DNA of 64,000 nt from Clostridium_AQ sp900552125 (lineage in GTDB: Bacteria > Bacillota_I > Bacilli_A > Erysipelotrichales > Erysipelotrichaceae), in NCBI GenBank assembly GCA_037892765.1, contig JBBKBW010000007.1, one strand, 5' to 3'. The position numbers and the translations under genes were made by a program. The notes beneath the pieces were generated by a model. The model was not told where the DNA came from. It made no database searches and saw only the letters and a list, made by a program, of their open reading frames with translations. Numbering within the stretch: the stretch's first letter is position 1; the number at the start of each line of letters is the position of its first letter. Of this stretch, positions 49,726 through 57,415 are shown in pieces.

Positions 49726-49792
49726 AATCTTTATGTTATATTTTTAGGATATAAATGGATGATTGGTTCTCGCACAACGTGAGAGCCTTTTT
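49721..49792 (+). terminator. Riboswitch expression platform: antiterminator and terminator
   Basis: GGTTCTCGC (49765-49773) pairs with GTGAGAGCC (49779-49787), followed by TTTTT. GGACTAATC (49721-49729) can instead pair with GATTGGTTC (49761-49769), breaking the terminator. That antiterminator uses the 3' side of P1, so ligand binding should favour termination (OFF switch). Confidence 0.75.
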
Positions 49793-49814
49793 CTATGTAA
49801 AGGAGCTAAAATAT

Positions 49815-50324
49815 ATGAAGATATTTTTAACAGGACAGAAACAGATTGGAAAGTCGACTTGTATAAGAGAATGTGTTGAGGAATGTCATGTTTCAATATG
49901 TGGTTTTCAGACATTGCCTTATATGGTAGATGGTAAACGTATGGGGTTTTATCTTCATGCATTACATGATATGGATCAACAGGATGTTTTGTTTTCCAAA
50001 CAGCATGAGACATGGAATGAAGTAATACCAAATGTATTTGATACATATGGAGTAAGTATGTTGGAAAAAGCTAGTGCTTATACTGATCATGTAATGGTTT
50101 TAGATGAAATAGGACATTTAGAGAGAAATGATGAATTATATGTAAAAAAATTACTAGAAGTCATTGATAAATTCCCAAACATTCTTGGTGTTTTAAAGAA
50201 ATATGAGATACAATATATTCGAAGGATTGCGTCTAGAGAAGATGTTGTTGTATTGGATTTGGACACGCTATCTTATGAGGATGCAAAGGAGTTTATTATA
50301 AAAGAACTGGAGGAAGTAAAATGA
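49815..50324 (+). CDS. THEP1-like nucleoside-triphosphatase
   Basis: This 169-aa P-loop protein has Walker A GQKQIGKST (residues 7-15) and Walker B HVMVLDEIGHLE, the pattern of the NTPase_1/THEP1 family, which hydrolyses ATP or GTP and related nucleotides. Its physiological role is unknown. ATG 49815 follows AAAGGAG; the longer frame would start inside the riboswitch terminator. It is the first gene of the riboswitch-controlled operon and ends four bases into the next gene. The constant company of molybdenum-enzyme genes here suggests a link with cofactor or purine metabolism, which is inference. Confidence 0.75.
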   Translation: MKIFLTGQKQIGKSTCIRECVEECHVSICGFQTLPYMVDGKRMGFYLHALHDMDQQDVLFSKQHETWNEVIPNVFDTYGVSMLEKASAYTDHVMVLDEIGHLERNDELYVKKLLEVIDKFPNILGVLKKYEIQYIRRIASREDVVVLDLDTLSYEDAKEFIIKELEEVK

Positions 50325-51328
50325 TGAAAAAAATACTAACATTGGCAATGACCTTATGCTTAGCTGCTTCTTTAGTAGCATGTTCAAGCAAAGAGGCAAC
50401 AAACACTGAACCAGCATCTAATGCAATTACAGTTACAGATCAGGCAGGTAGAACAGTGACACTTGATAAACCTGCAGAGAAAGTAATTAGCGGCTACTAT
50501 ATTTCCACAAGTACGATCATTGGTTTGGGACAAGAAGATAAGCTTGTTGGTGTGGAAATGAAAGCAGATAAACGTGATATTTATAAATTAGCTGCACCTG
50601 AAGTATTAGACCTTCCTGGAATGGGGAATAAAAAATCATTTAATGTAGAAGCTGCTGCAGAAACAAAAGCAGATCTTGTAATTTTACCTGTAAGCTTAAA
50701 AGACTATGTGGATAAGATTGAAGCTTTGGGAATGAAGGTTTTATTAATCAATCCTGAAACAGAGGATGACTATGATGAAGCAGTTAATATGATTGCGAAA
50801 GTCTTAGGTGCAGAAGAACAAGCAAAAGAGTATTTTGCACATCGTGATGAATTATTTGATACGTATATTAAAGATATAAAAAATGAAAAGAATGTATATT
50901 TTGCGGGAACTGAAATCTTAAGAGGTGCAGGTTCTGATATGTATCAGGATGATTTATTAGAAGAAGCTGAAGCAGAAAATGTTATGGATGAAACTGGAGC
51001 AGGATGGAGTACGATTGATAAAGAAAGCTTATTACGTATGAATCCAGATGTTATTTTCTTGGAACAAGATGGTGTGACTACTGATTCAGTATATCAGGAT
51101 GCTTCCCTAGCAAATATTAATGCAGTAAAAGATCAGCAGGTTTATGTATTCCCTAGCTCATTAGAAACATGGGATACACCAAACTTATCAAGCTGTTTAG
51201 GTACATTATGGGCATATGCGACTTTATATCCTGATCAATTATCTATAGATACAGTAAAACAGGAAGCAAAAGATTTTTATCAGAAATTCTATGATATTCA
51301 AGTAGAGGATCAAGATTTAGGTTTATAG
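50321..51328 (+). CDS. FecB/BtuF-type binding lipoprotein, possibly for molybdate
   Basis: This 335-aa lipoprotein has lipobox LVAC (Cys about residue 21) and a class III binding fold (TVTDQAGRTVTLDKPAEKVI, then IIGLGQEDKLVGVEMKA). Usual ligands are siderophores, heme or cobalamin, but the MolA branch of the same superfamily binds molybdate or tungstate. The gene lies in one operon with a molybdenum hydroxylase and MocA, so oxyanion uptake is the best contextual guess. It overlaps the NTPase gene and precedes the permease by one base. The related operon at 3815 has a different layout and no molybdenum genes. Confidence 0.75.
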   Translation: MMKKILTLAMTLCLAASLVACSSKEATNTEPASNAITVTDQAGRTVTLDKPAEKVISGYYISTSTIIGLGQEDKLVGVEMKADKRDIYKLAAPEVLDLPGMGNKKSFNVEAAAETKADLVILPVSLKDYVDKIEALGMKVLLINPETEDDYDEAVNMIAKVLGAEEQAKEYFAHRDELFDTYIKDIKNEKNVYFAGTEILRGAGSDMYQDDLLEEAEAENVMDETGAGWSTIDKESLLRMNPDVIFLEQDGVTTDSVYQDASLANINAVKDQQVYVFPSSLETWDTPNLSSCLGTLWAYATLYPDQLSIDTVKQEAKDFYQKFYDIQVEDQDLGL

Positions 51329-51329
51329 T

Positions 51330-52298
51330 ATGAAAAGCAAATTTTGGCTTTTACTTATATTGGTGATTGTGGCAGCATGTTCCTTATGTATGGGAAGATA
51401 CGGCAGCAGTATTTCAGAAATCTGGCATGCACTTTTATTATCAGGCGATGAAATTACGAAGTCTCTTGTTTGGAATCTTCGTTTACCTCGTATTTTATTG
51501 GTATGCATCAGTGGAGCAGCATTAGCAATATCAGGTATTGTATATCAGACTGTTTTCCAAAACCCCTTAGCAAGTGGTGATGTGATAGGGGCAAGCAGTG
51601 GTTGTTCCTTAGGTGCTACATTTGCGATTTTGATGTTTTCCAATGCGTGGGCAACAGAGCTTTCTTCCTTTATTGGTGGAATGATAATTGTTTTACTTAC
51701 CTTTTTCTTGGCATCCCATGTTCGTGGGAATCGAATATTAAATCTGGTTGTGGCTGGATTAGTATTACAGGCAGTTGCGAATGCTTTGATGATGATACTG
51801 AAACTATACGCAGATCCATTAACACAGCTTGCGGAAATTGAATATTGGCTCATGGGAGGTTTTTCAGATGCATCTTGGCAATCTGTTATTATAACCATGA
51901 TTCTTTGTACAGCAGGAGGACTTGGCTTGTATCTGTTACGGTGGCAGATTCAGTTATTATCTTTTGGAGAAGAAGCCTCTACTTTAGGTGTTTCTGTTAA
52001 GAGCATTCGATGGATATCGTTATTACTTGCGACCTTATTAGTAGCTAGTGTCATCAGTGTTGCGGGAATCGTAAGCTGGGTTTCATTATTGATTCCACAT
52101 GTGATTCGTATTGCGTATAAACAGCCGATATCAAAAACCATGGGAATTACTGCAATTTGTGGGGCAATCTTCTTGCTGGTTTGTGATACCTTGGCAAGAA
52201 CACTTCTTACCATTGAGATTCCAATTAGTATCCTAACAAGTTTATTTGGAGGAATTGCATTGATTATCTTATTTTTGAAAGGAAGAGTACGTCTATGA
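51330..52298 (+). CDS. FecCD/MolB-type ABC permease
   Basis: This 322-aa permease has about ten helices, the NLRLPRILLVCISGAALAIS block (about residues 49-68), QNPLASGDVIGASSG and AGIVSWVSLLIPHVIR before the coupling helix. Only one permease gene is present, so the channel is a homodimer as in BtuC or MolB, unlike the two-permease siderophore system at 4834-6854. It ends with an ATGA overlap with the ATPase gene. The operon context suggests molybdate or tungstate; the family alone does not decide. Confidence 0.85.
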   Translation: MKSKFWLLLILVIVAACSLCMGRYGSSISEIWHALLLSGDEITKSLVWNLRLPRILLVCISGAALAISGIVYQTVFQNPLASGDVIGASSGCSLGATFAILMFSNAWATELSSFIGGMIIVLLTFFLASHVRGNRILNLVVAGLVLQAVANALMMILKLYADPLTQLAEIEYWLMGGFSDASWQSVIITMILCTAGGLGLYLLRWQIQLLSFGEEASTLGVSVKSIRWISLLLATLLVASVISVAGIVSWVSLLIPHVIRIAYKQPISKTMGITAICGAIFLLVCDTLARTLLTIEIPISILTSLFGGIALIILFLKGRVRL

Positions 52299-53068
52299 TT
52301 CGTGTTCAACATCTCCATGTTTCTTTACAAGGAAAAGAAATATTACATGATCTTAGCTTTGAGCTTCCGGATAAAAAGATTGTCATGCTACTGGGAGAAA
52401 ATGGAAGTGGAAAAACAACTTTAATTCGCTCATTATTACGGCAAATCCCTTATACAGGAACTATCTATGCAGATGATCAAGATGTTTCTCTCATGAAAGT
52501 AAAACAGCTTGCGGAAATCTTTAGTTATGTCCCTCAGAAAAAAGAAATAGTAGAAGATTTACGTGTTGAAGATTGTATGGTAAGCGGGTTTGCGAGGACG
52601 ATTTCTCCATTTTCGATTCCGACAAAACAACATTATCAAAAAGCACAAAACTTATTGGATAAATGGAATCTATCTCATATAAAAGGAAAATTATTACAGG
52701 AAATAAGTGGTGGGGAATTACAAATGACTTATGTGGCTCGTGCATTTCTTCAAGATGCTAATGTAATGATTATGGATGAACCATGTACATATTTAGATTA
52801 TCGAAGACAACATCAGTTTTTACGTGAGGTTGTGCAAAGAAAAAAAGAAGGGAAGAGCATGTTGATTAGTATGCATGATCCAAATCTTGCATTACAATAT
52901 GCGGATGAAATTCTCTTATTACACCAAGGAAAATTATATGCTCATATCAAAGGTGATCGACAACAGCTGATAGAGGAATGTTGTGATTACTATGAACAGT
53001 TATATGGCGATATTTTTCAAGTCAAACATAATGAAACAGGATTACATCTTGTGTGGAAGGAGGATTAG
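52295..53068 (+). CDS. FecE/MolC-type ABC ATPase
   Basis: This 257-aa ATPase has Walker A GENGSGKTT (about residues 33-41), signature ISGGELQMT, Walker B VMIMDEPCTYLD and the H-loop ISMHD. It drives the permease encoded upstream, whose stop it overlaps by ATGA. Its stop at 53066-53068 is two bases before the start of the FAD subunit gene, and the AAGGAGG of that gene lies within its last codons, so the transport and hydroxylase genes are one operon. Confidence 0.9.
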   Translation: MIRVQHLHVSLQGKEILHDLSFELPDKKIVMLLGENGSGKTTLIRSLLRQIPYTGTIYADDQDVSLMKVKQLAEIFSYVPQKKEIVEDLRVEDCMVSGFARTISPFSIPTKQHYQKAQNLLDKWNLSHIKGKLLQEISGGELQMTYVARAFLQDANVMIMDEPCTYLDYRRQHQFLREVVQRKKEGKSMLISMHDPNLALQYADEILLLHQGKLYAHIKGDRQQLIEECCDYYEQLYGDIFQVKHNETGLHLVWKED

Positions 53069-53070
53069 AG

Positions 53071-53847
53071 GTGTTACAGATTATTCAGTATCGCAAAGCA
53101 GCAAGTCTTGATGAGGCAATGGAGCTCTTATCAAAAAACCGTATGAATCAGATTATTGGAGGAATGATGTGGCTGCGTATGCAGGATCGTACAATACCAG
53201 TAGCAATTGATTTATGTGATTTAGGATTAGACAGTATTGAAGAAACAGAAGAAGGATTTCTTATTGGCGCAATGACAACATTACGTACCTTAGAAACACA
53301 TACAGGGTTAAAACAGTATTTTGGTTCTTTATTTCAGGATGCTGTAAAAGATATCGTAGGAGTACAGTTTCGTAATACAGCAACCGTAGGAGGAAGCTTA
53401 TATTCTCGTTTTGGTTTTTCAGATATTCTATGTGCTTTTCTTTGTTTAAATGCAGAAGTTCATTTACATAAACAAGGAAAAGTATCGATTGAAGAATATG
53501 CAAAGATGGGATATGAACGAGATATCTTAACACATATTTTTGTACGTAAAGAAGAAATCAAAACAGCATTTGCCTGTGTTCGCAAAAGTGCTACAGATCT
53601 TCCGGTATTAAATATGTCAATCGCAAGAAATAATGATGAATTGCGCTTAGTCGTAGGATCACGTCCAAAACGTGCAATATTGTATAAAAAAACATGGACG
53701 AATGATTTTGAATCCTTAGCAAAGGAAATGGCAGAAACTGTGCCATGTGAAGATAATATGCGAGGCAGTAAAGAGTATAGAGAGAAATTAGTATATGCCT
53801 TAACATTACGTTTGTTGAAGCAAGTAAGCGAGGAGGAAGTCGCATGA
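53071..53847 (+). CDS. FAD-binding subunit of a xanthine dehydrogenase-type hydroxylase
   Basis: This 258-aa protein has the CoxM/XdhB FAD-binding pattern: IIGGMMWLRM near residue 30, DLCDLGLDSI, GAMTTLRTLE and NTATVGGSLYSRFGFSD (about residues 104-120), followed by a CO-dehydrogenase flavoprotein C-terminal domain. It accepts electrons from the iron-sulfur subunit and passes them to NAD or another acceptor. GTG at 53071 has AAGGAGG with a 7-nt spacer and is preferred over GTG 53053, which lies inside the ATPase gene. It overlaps the next gene by ATGA. Confidence 0.85.
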   Translation: MLQIIQYRKAASLDEAMELLSKNRMNQIIGGMMWLRMQDRTIPVAIDLCDLGLDSIEETEEGFLIGAMTTLRTLETHTGLKQYFGSLFQDAVKDIVGVQFRNTATVGGSLYSRFGFSDILCAFLCLNAEVHLHKQGKVSIEEYAKMGYERDILTHIFVRKEEIKTAFACVRKSATDLPVLNMSIARNNDELRLVVGSRPKRAILYKKTWTNDFESLAKEMAETVPCEDNMRGSKEYREKLVYALTLRLLKQVSEEEVA

Positions 53848-54305
53848 AGGTAAACATTATCGTAAATGGAAAACCAATTAGCGCAGAAATCAGTGCCGAT
53901 CTGACATTGTTTAAGTTTTTAAGAGAACACGGTTATAAAAGTGTAAAATGCGGATGTGAAACAACAAACTGTGGTTTATGTACTGTCTGGTTTGATGAAA
54001 AACCTATCTTATCATGTAGTGTATTAGCTGCACGCTGTGATGGACATCGCATTACTACCTTAGAAGGATTAAAAGAAGAGTCAAAAGCATTTGCGGATTG
54101 TATGGCAAAACAGGGAGCTGAACAATGTGGTTTCTGTTCTCCTGGATTGATGATGCAGGTGCTTGCGATGAAAAAAGAAAAACAGAATTGGGATCTAGAA
54201 GAAATAAAATATTGGCTATCTGGAAATCTATGCCGCTGTACAGGATATATGGGGCAGATGCGTGCAATACAAGCATATTTAGAGAATGGAAGTGATCACG
54301 CATGA
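53844..54305 (+). CDS. [2Fe-2S] subunit of the hydroxylase
   Basis: This 153-aa protein has two iron-sulfur clusters: the plant-type site CGCETTNCGLC with a later Cys in PILSC (residues about 35-60), and the alpha-helical site CGFCSPG ... LCRCTGY (about 98-136). This is the small subunit of three-part molybdenum hydroxylases. It shuttles electrons from the Mo centre to FAD. ATGA overlaps on both sides fix its place in the operon. All eight cysteines are present. Confidence 0.92.
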   Translation: MKVNIIVNGKPISAEISADLTLFKFLREHGYKSVKCGCETTNCGLCTVWFDEKPILSCSVLAARCDGHRITTLEGLKEESKAFADCMAKQGAEQCGFCSPGLMMQVLAMKKEKQNWDLEEIKYWLSGNLCRCTGYMGQMRAIQAYLENGSDHA

Positions 54306-56578
54306 AATATGTAAATCAGGCAGTAGTAAAAAAAGATGCTTATGCATTATTAAGCGGTAAACCAGTATATTGTGATGATTTAGCTCCTGCGGATTGTCTA
54401 GTAATCAAATTATTGCGTTCACCTCATGCACATGCAAGAATTAAATCCATTGATACAAGTATTGCGAAAAGAATACCTGGTATTGAAGCCATTTATACTT
54501 ATGAAGATGTACCTAATGCTCGTTTCACATTAGCTGGGCAGACATATCCAGAACCATCTCCATACGATCGTAAAATACTTGATGAAATTGTACGATATGT
54601 CGGTGATGAAGTCGCAATCGTTGTAGGTAAAGATGAAGATTGTGTAAATAAAGCTATGAAGCTGATCAAAGTGGATTATGAAGTATATGATGCTGTTTTA
54701 GACTTTACAAAAGCTTTAGATAATCCAGTTGTTGTACATGCAGAAGATGATTATAAATTATTATGTGAAATTGGTAATGATCGTATGCGTAACCTGCATT
54801 CTCATGATGAAAGTGTTGTAGGTGATGTAGATGAAGTATTTAAAGAGTGTGATGTAGTATTAGAACGTGATTATCATACAAAGGCGAATGCACAGGCAAT
54901 GATGGAAACTTTCCGTTCTTATGCATATATTGATACATATGATCGTTTAAATATTGTAAGCTCTACACAGGTGCCTTTCCATATTCGTCGTATGGTATCC
55001 AATGCGTTAGAAATACCAAAATCTAAAATTAAAGTAATAAAGCCACGTATTGGTGGAGGTTTTGGAGCTAAACAGACAGGATGTACGGAAATATTTACAG
55101 GTTTTGTCACTTGGATGTTGAAGAAACCAAGTAAATTGGTATATTCAAGAGAAGAAACATTCATGTCTAGTAACTCTCGTCATGAAATGAAAATGCATGT
55201 GAAAATCGGTGCGACAAAAGATGGAGATATTCTGGCAATTGATTTACATACTTTATCAAATACGGGAGCTTATGGAGAACATGGGTCTACTACTGTAGGT
55301 TTAAGTGGTCACAAATCACTTCCTATTTATAATCATGTAAAGGCTAGTCGTTTCGTATCTGATGTTGTTTATACAAACACTATGCAGGCTGGTGCTTATC
55401 GTGGTTATGGAGCTACACAAGGACAGTTTGCGGTAGAATCTATTGTGAATGAACTGGCGGATGAACTTCATATGGACCCATGTGAATTACGTTTTAAAAA
55501 CATGGTTCAGGAAAATGAAGTTATGAGTCAGTATTATAAAGAATTTTTAAATAGCTGTGCACTAGATCGTTGTTTACATAAAGCTATGGATATGATTGGC
55601 TGGAAAGATAAATCATTACGTCGAGATATGGGAGATAAAGTACGTGGTCTAGGTGTTGCACTGTCTATGCAGGGCAGTGGTATTGCGAATGTTGATATTG
55701 CTTCTACAGTTATTAAACTTCAGGATGATGGGTTCTATACATTATCTATAGGGGCAACAGACATGGGTACAGGCTGTGATACGATCCTAGCACAAATGGC
55801 TGCGGAATGTTTAGATTGTTCTGTGGATCAGGTTGTCACACAAGCGGTTGACACGGATGCTTCTCCATATGATACAGGTTCTTATGCTTCTGCGACTACA
55901 TATGTAACTGGTATGGCGGTTGTTAAAACATGTGAAATATTACGTAAGCAGATTATTGAAGAAGCTTCTGTTTTAATGGGCGTTGATAAAGATCATATTA
56001 CTTTTGATGGTGAAATGATCTATGCTGTAGAGGATGATCAGCAGATGACTTTAAAAGATTTTGCGAATAAATGTTTTGCGGGCGGTAAAGGTGAATGTCT
56101 GATTGCTAGTGCATCACATTGTTCACCTACTTCTCCTCCTCCATTTATGGCAGGTATTGCGGAAGTTGATGTAGATAAACTAACCGGAGAAATTGATTTA
56201 GTTGATTATGTCGCAGTTGTGGATTGCGGTACAGTAATTAATCCAAACTTAGCTCGTATTCAGACAGAAGGTGGAATTGCGCAAGGAATCGGTATGGCTT
56301 TGTATGAAGATATTAGTTATACACCAGCTGGTAAAATGCGTAATAATTCTTTCATGCAGTACAAAATACCTACACGTTTAGATGTTGGACAGATTCGTGT
56401 GGATTTTGAAAGCAGTTATGAAGACAATGGTCCATTTGGAGCTAAATCAATTGGTGAAGTTGTGATCAATACTCCATCACCAGCTATTGCATCTGCGGTA
56501 GCACATGCGACAGGGGTACAGATTCGAACATTGCCAATAACTGCAGAAAAAGTTCTTTTAGGAAAAGATGAAGACTGA
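54302..56578 (+). CDS. Molybdopterin subunit of a xanthine dehydrogenase-type hydroxylase
   Basis: This 758-aa catalytic subunit has the Mo-cofactor loops IGGGFGAKQ (about residue 253), QAGAYRGYGATQ with the conserved Arg (about 362-373), and the catalytic Glu in FGAKSIGEVVINTPSPAI near the C-terminus (about 723-740). It hydroxylates a purine or another N-heterocycle with water-derived oxygen. Operon position under a guanine-class riboswitch points to hypoxanthine or xanthine. Selenium-dependent relatives exist, but no selenium genes are seen here. It is full length and overlaps the MocA-like gene by eleven bases. Confidence 0.88.
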   Translation: MKYVNQAVVKKDAYALLSGKPVYCDDLAPADCLVIKLLRSPHAHARIKSIDTSIAKRIPGIEAIYTYEDVPNARFTLAGQTYPEPSPYDRKILDEIVRYVGDEVAIVVGKDEDCVNKAMKLIKVDYEVYDAVLDFTKALDNPVVVHAEDDYKLLCEIGNDRMRNLHSHDESVVGDVDEVFKECDVVLERDYHTKANAQAMMETFRSYAYIDTYDRLNIVSSTQVPFHIRRMVSNALEIPKSKIKVIKPRIGGGFGAKQTGCTEIFTGFVTWMLKKPSKLVYSREETFMSSNSRHEMKMHVKIGATKDGDILAIDLHTLSNTGAYGEHGSTTVGLSGHKSLPIYNHVKASRFVSDVVYTNTMQAGAYRGYGATQGQFAVESIVNELADELHMDPCELRFKNMVQENEVMSQYYKEFLNSCALDRCLHKAMDMIGWKDKSLRRDMGDKVRGLGVALSMQGSGIANVDIASTVIKLQDDGFYTLSIGATDMGTGCDTILAQMAAECLDCSVDQVVTQAVDTDASPYDTGSYASATTYVTGMAVVKTCEILRKQIIEEASVLMGVDKDHITFDGEMIYAVEDDQQMTLKDFANKCFAGGKGECLIASASHCSPTSPPPFMAGIAEVDVDKLTGEIDLVDYVAVVDCGTVINPNLARIQTEGGIAQGIGMALYEDISYTPAGKMRNNSFMQYKIPTRLDVGQIRVDFESSYEDNGPFGAKSIGEVVINTPSPAIASAVAHATGVQIRTLPITAEKVLLGKDED

Positions 56579-57131
56579 TATTATTGTATTGGCATCTGGA
56601 TTTTCACGCAGATTTCAAGGGAATAAGCTGTTGTATAAGATAGATGGCATTCCTTTGATTGAACATACATTTAAAAAGCTAATAAAACTTCCTGCTAATC
56701 AGATATATGTGGTAACGCAATATCCGGAAATCATAAATTTATCAAAACTCTATAATATGACTCCTCTCATGAATTCTGAGGCAATGACAGGACAATCATC
56801 CAGTATACGTATTGGTCTTAGTCATAGTAATAGTGATCAGGTTTTATTGATTGTGGCAGATCAGCCATATATTCATCAAGAAACTTTACACGCATTATGG
56901 AATAAAGCAGATGGGAATCATATTATCTGTGTAAGTTATCAAGGGATAGTTCGTAATCCTGCGATATTTCCAAGGAAATATTATTCAGATCTATTATCTC
57001 TACAAAATGAACAAGGCGGGAAGACTGTTTTAAAGAAATATCCACAAGATATACTAACGATTGAATGCCGTGAAGAAGAACTAAAAGATATTGATACAAG
57101 AGATGATATAAACAAAGGCACAGCGGCTTAG
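56568..57131 (+). CDS. mocA: MocA-like molybdenum cofactor cytidylyltransferase
   Basis: This 187-aa nucleotidyltransferase has the MobA/MocA start VLASGFSRRFQGNKLLYKID (Gly-Ser-Arg loop and Lys), the EAMTGQSSSIRIGL motif and the metal-binding VADQPY (about residue 102). MocA converts Mo-molybdopterin to its cytosine dinucleotide form for insertion into hydroxylases of the xanthine dehydrogenase family. It is the last gene of the operon, overlapping the Mo subunit, so its product very probably serves that enzyme. A terminator follows. GTP-using MobA is less likely given the context. Confidence 0.85.
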   Translation: MKTDIIVLASGFSRRFQGNKLLYKIDGIPLIEHTFKKLIKLPANQIYVVTQYPEIINLSKLYNMTPLMNSEAMTGQSSSIRIGLSHSNSDQVLLIVADQPYIHQETLHALWNKADGNHIICVSYQGIVRNPAIFPRKYYSDLLSLQNEQGGKTVLKKYPQDILTIECREEELKDIDTRDDINKGTAA

Positions 57132-57143
57132 TTGTGTCTTTTT
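57114..57143 (+). terminator. Intrinsic terminator of the hydroxylase operon
   Basis: GGCACA (57117-57122) pairs with TGTGTC (57133-57138), one G-U pair, followed by TTTTT. The stop codon of mocA lies in the loop. Confidence 0.7.
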
Positions 57144-57282
57144 ATGTGAAATAAAATATAATGTAAAGGTATAATAAACCGCGTTTACTATATGTATTTT
57201 TAAAGTTTTTGTACTTTTACATTTTATTGAATTGTTGTAATATTATAATATATGTAGAGATAATCTATACATTATAAAAAAA

Positions 57283-57363
57283 CACAACGTATTCACATGA
57301 GTGAATAGGTACACAAATTGATCACAACGTATACTTTATGAGCAGTATAGTAAGTTGCGTGAG
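57283..57363 (+). promoter_or_regulatory. Leader region with direct repeats and two hairpins before the cyclase gene
   Basis: CACAACGTAT occurs at 57283-57292 and 57323-57332. The first is followed by ATTCAC-ATGA-GTGAAT (57291-57306). The second begins a longer interrupted stem: TCAC, AAC, TATACT (57322-57335) pair in order with AGTATA, GTT, GTGA (57343-57362). It may be a structured 5' leader or paired protein sites. It does not match the c-di-GMP riboswitches I know. Confidence 0.35.
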
Positions 57364-57415
57364 AAAATTATTTTAATAAGAACTCATTTATTCTAAAAGA
57401 AAGTAGGGATTCAGC

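Noticed and set aside
49755..49814. N-terminal extension of the NTPase from ATG 49755
   Set aside because: It would be translated through the riboswitch terminator; ATG 49815 has AAAGGAG and starts at the P-loop strand.
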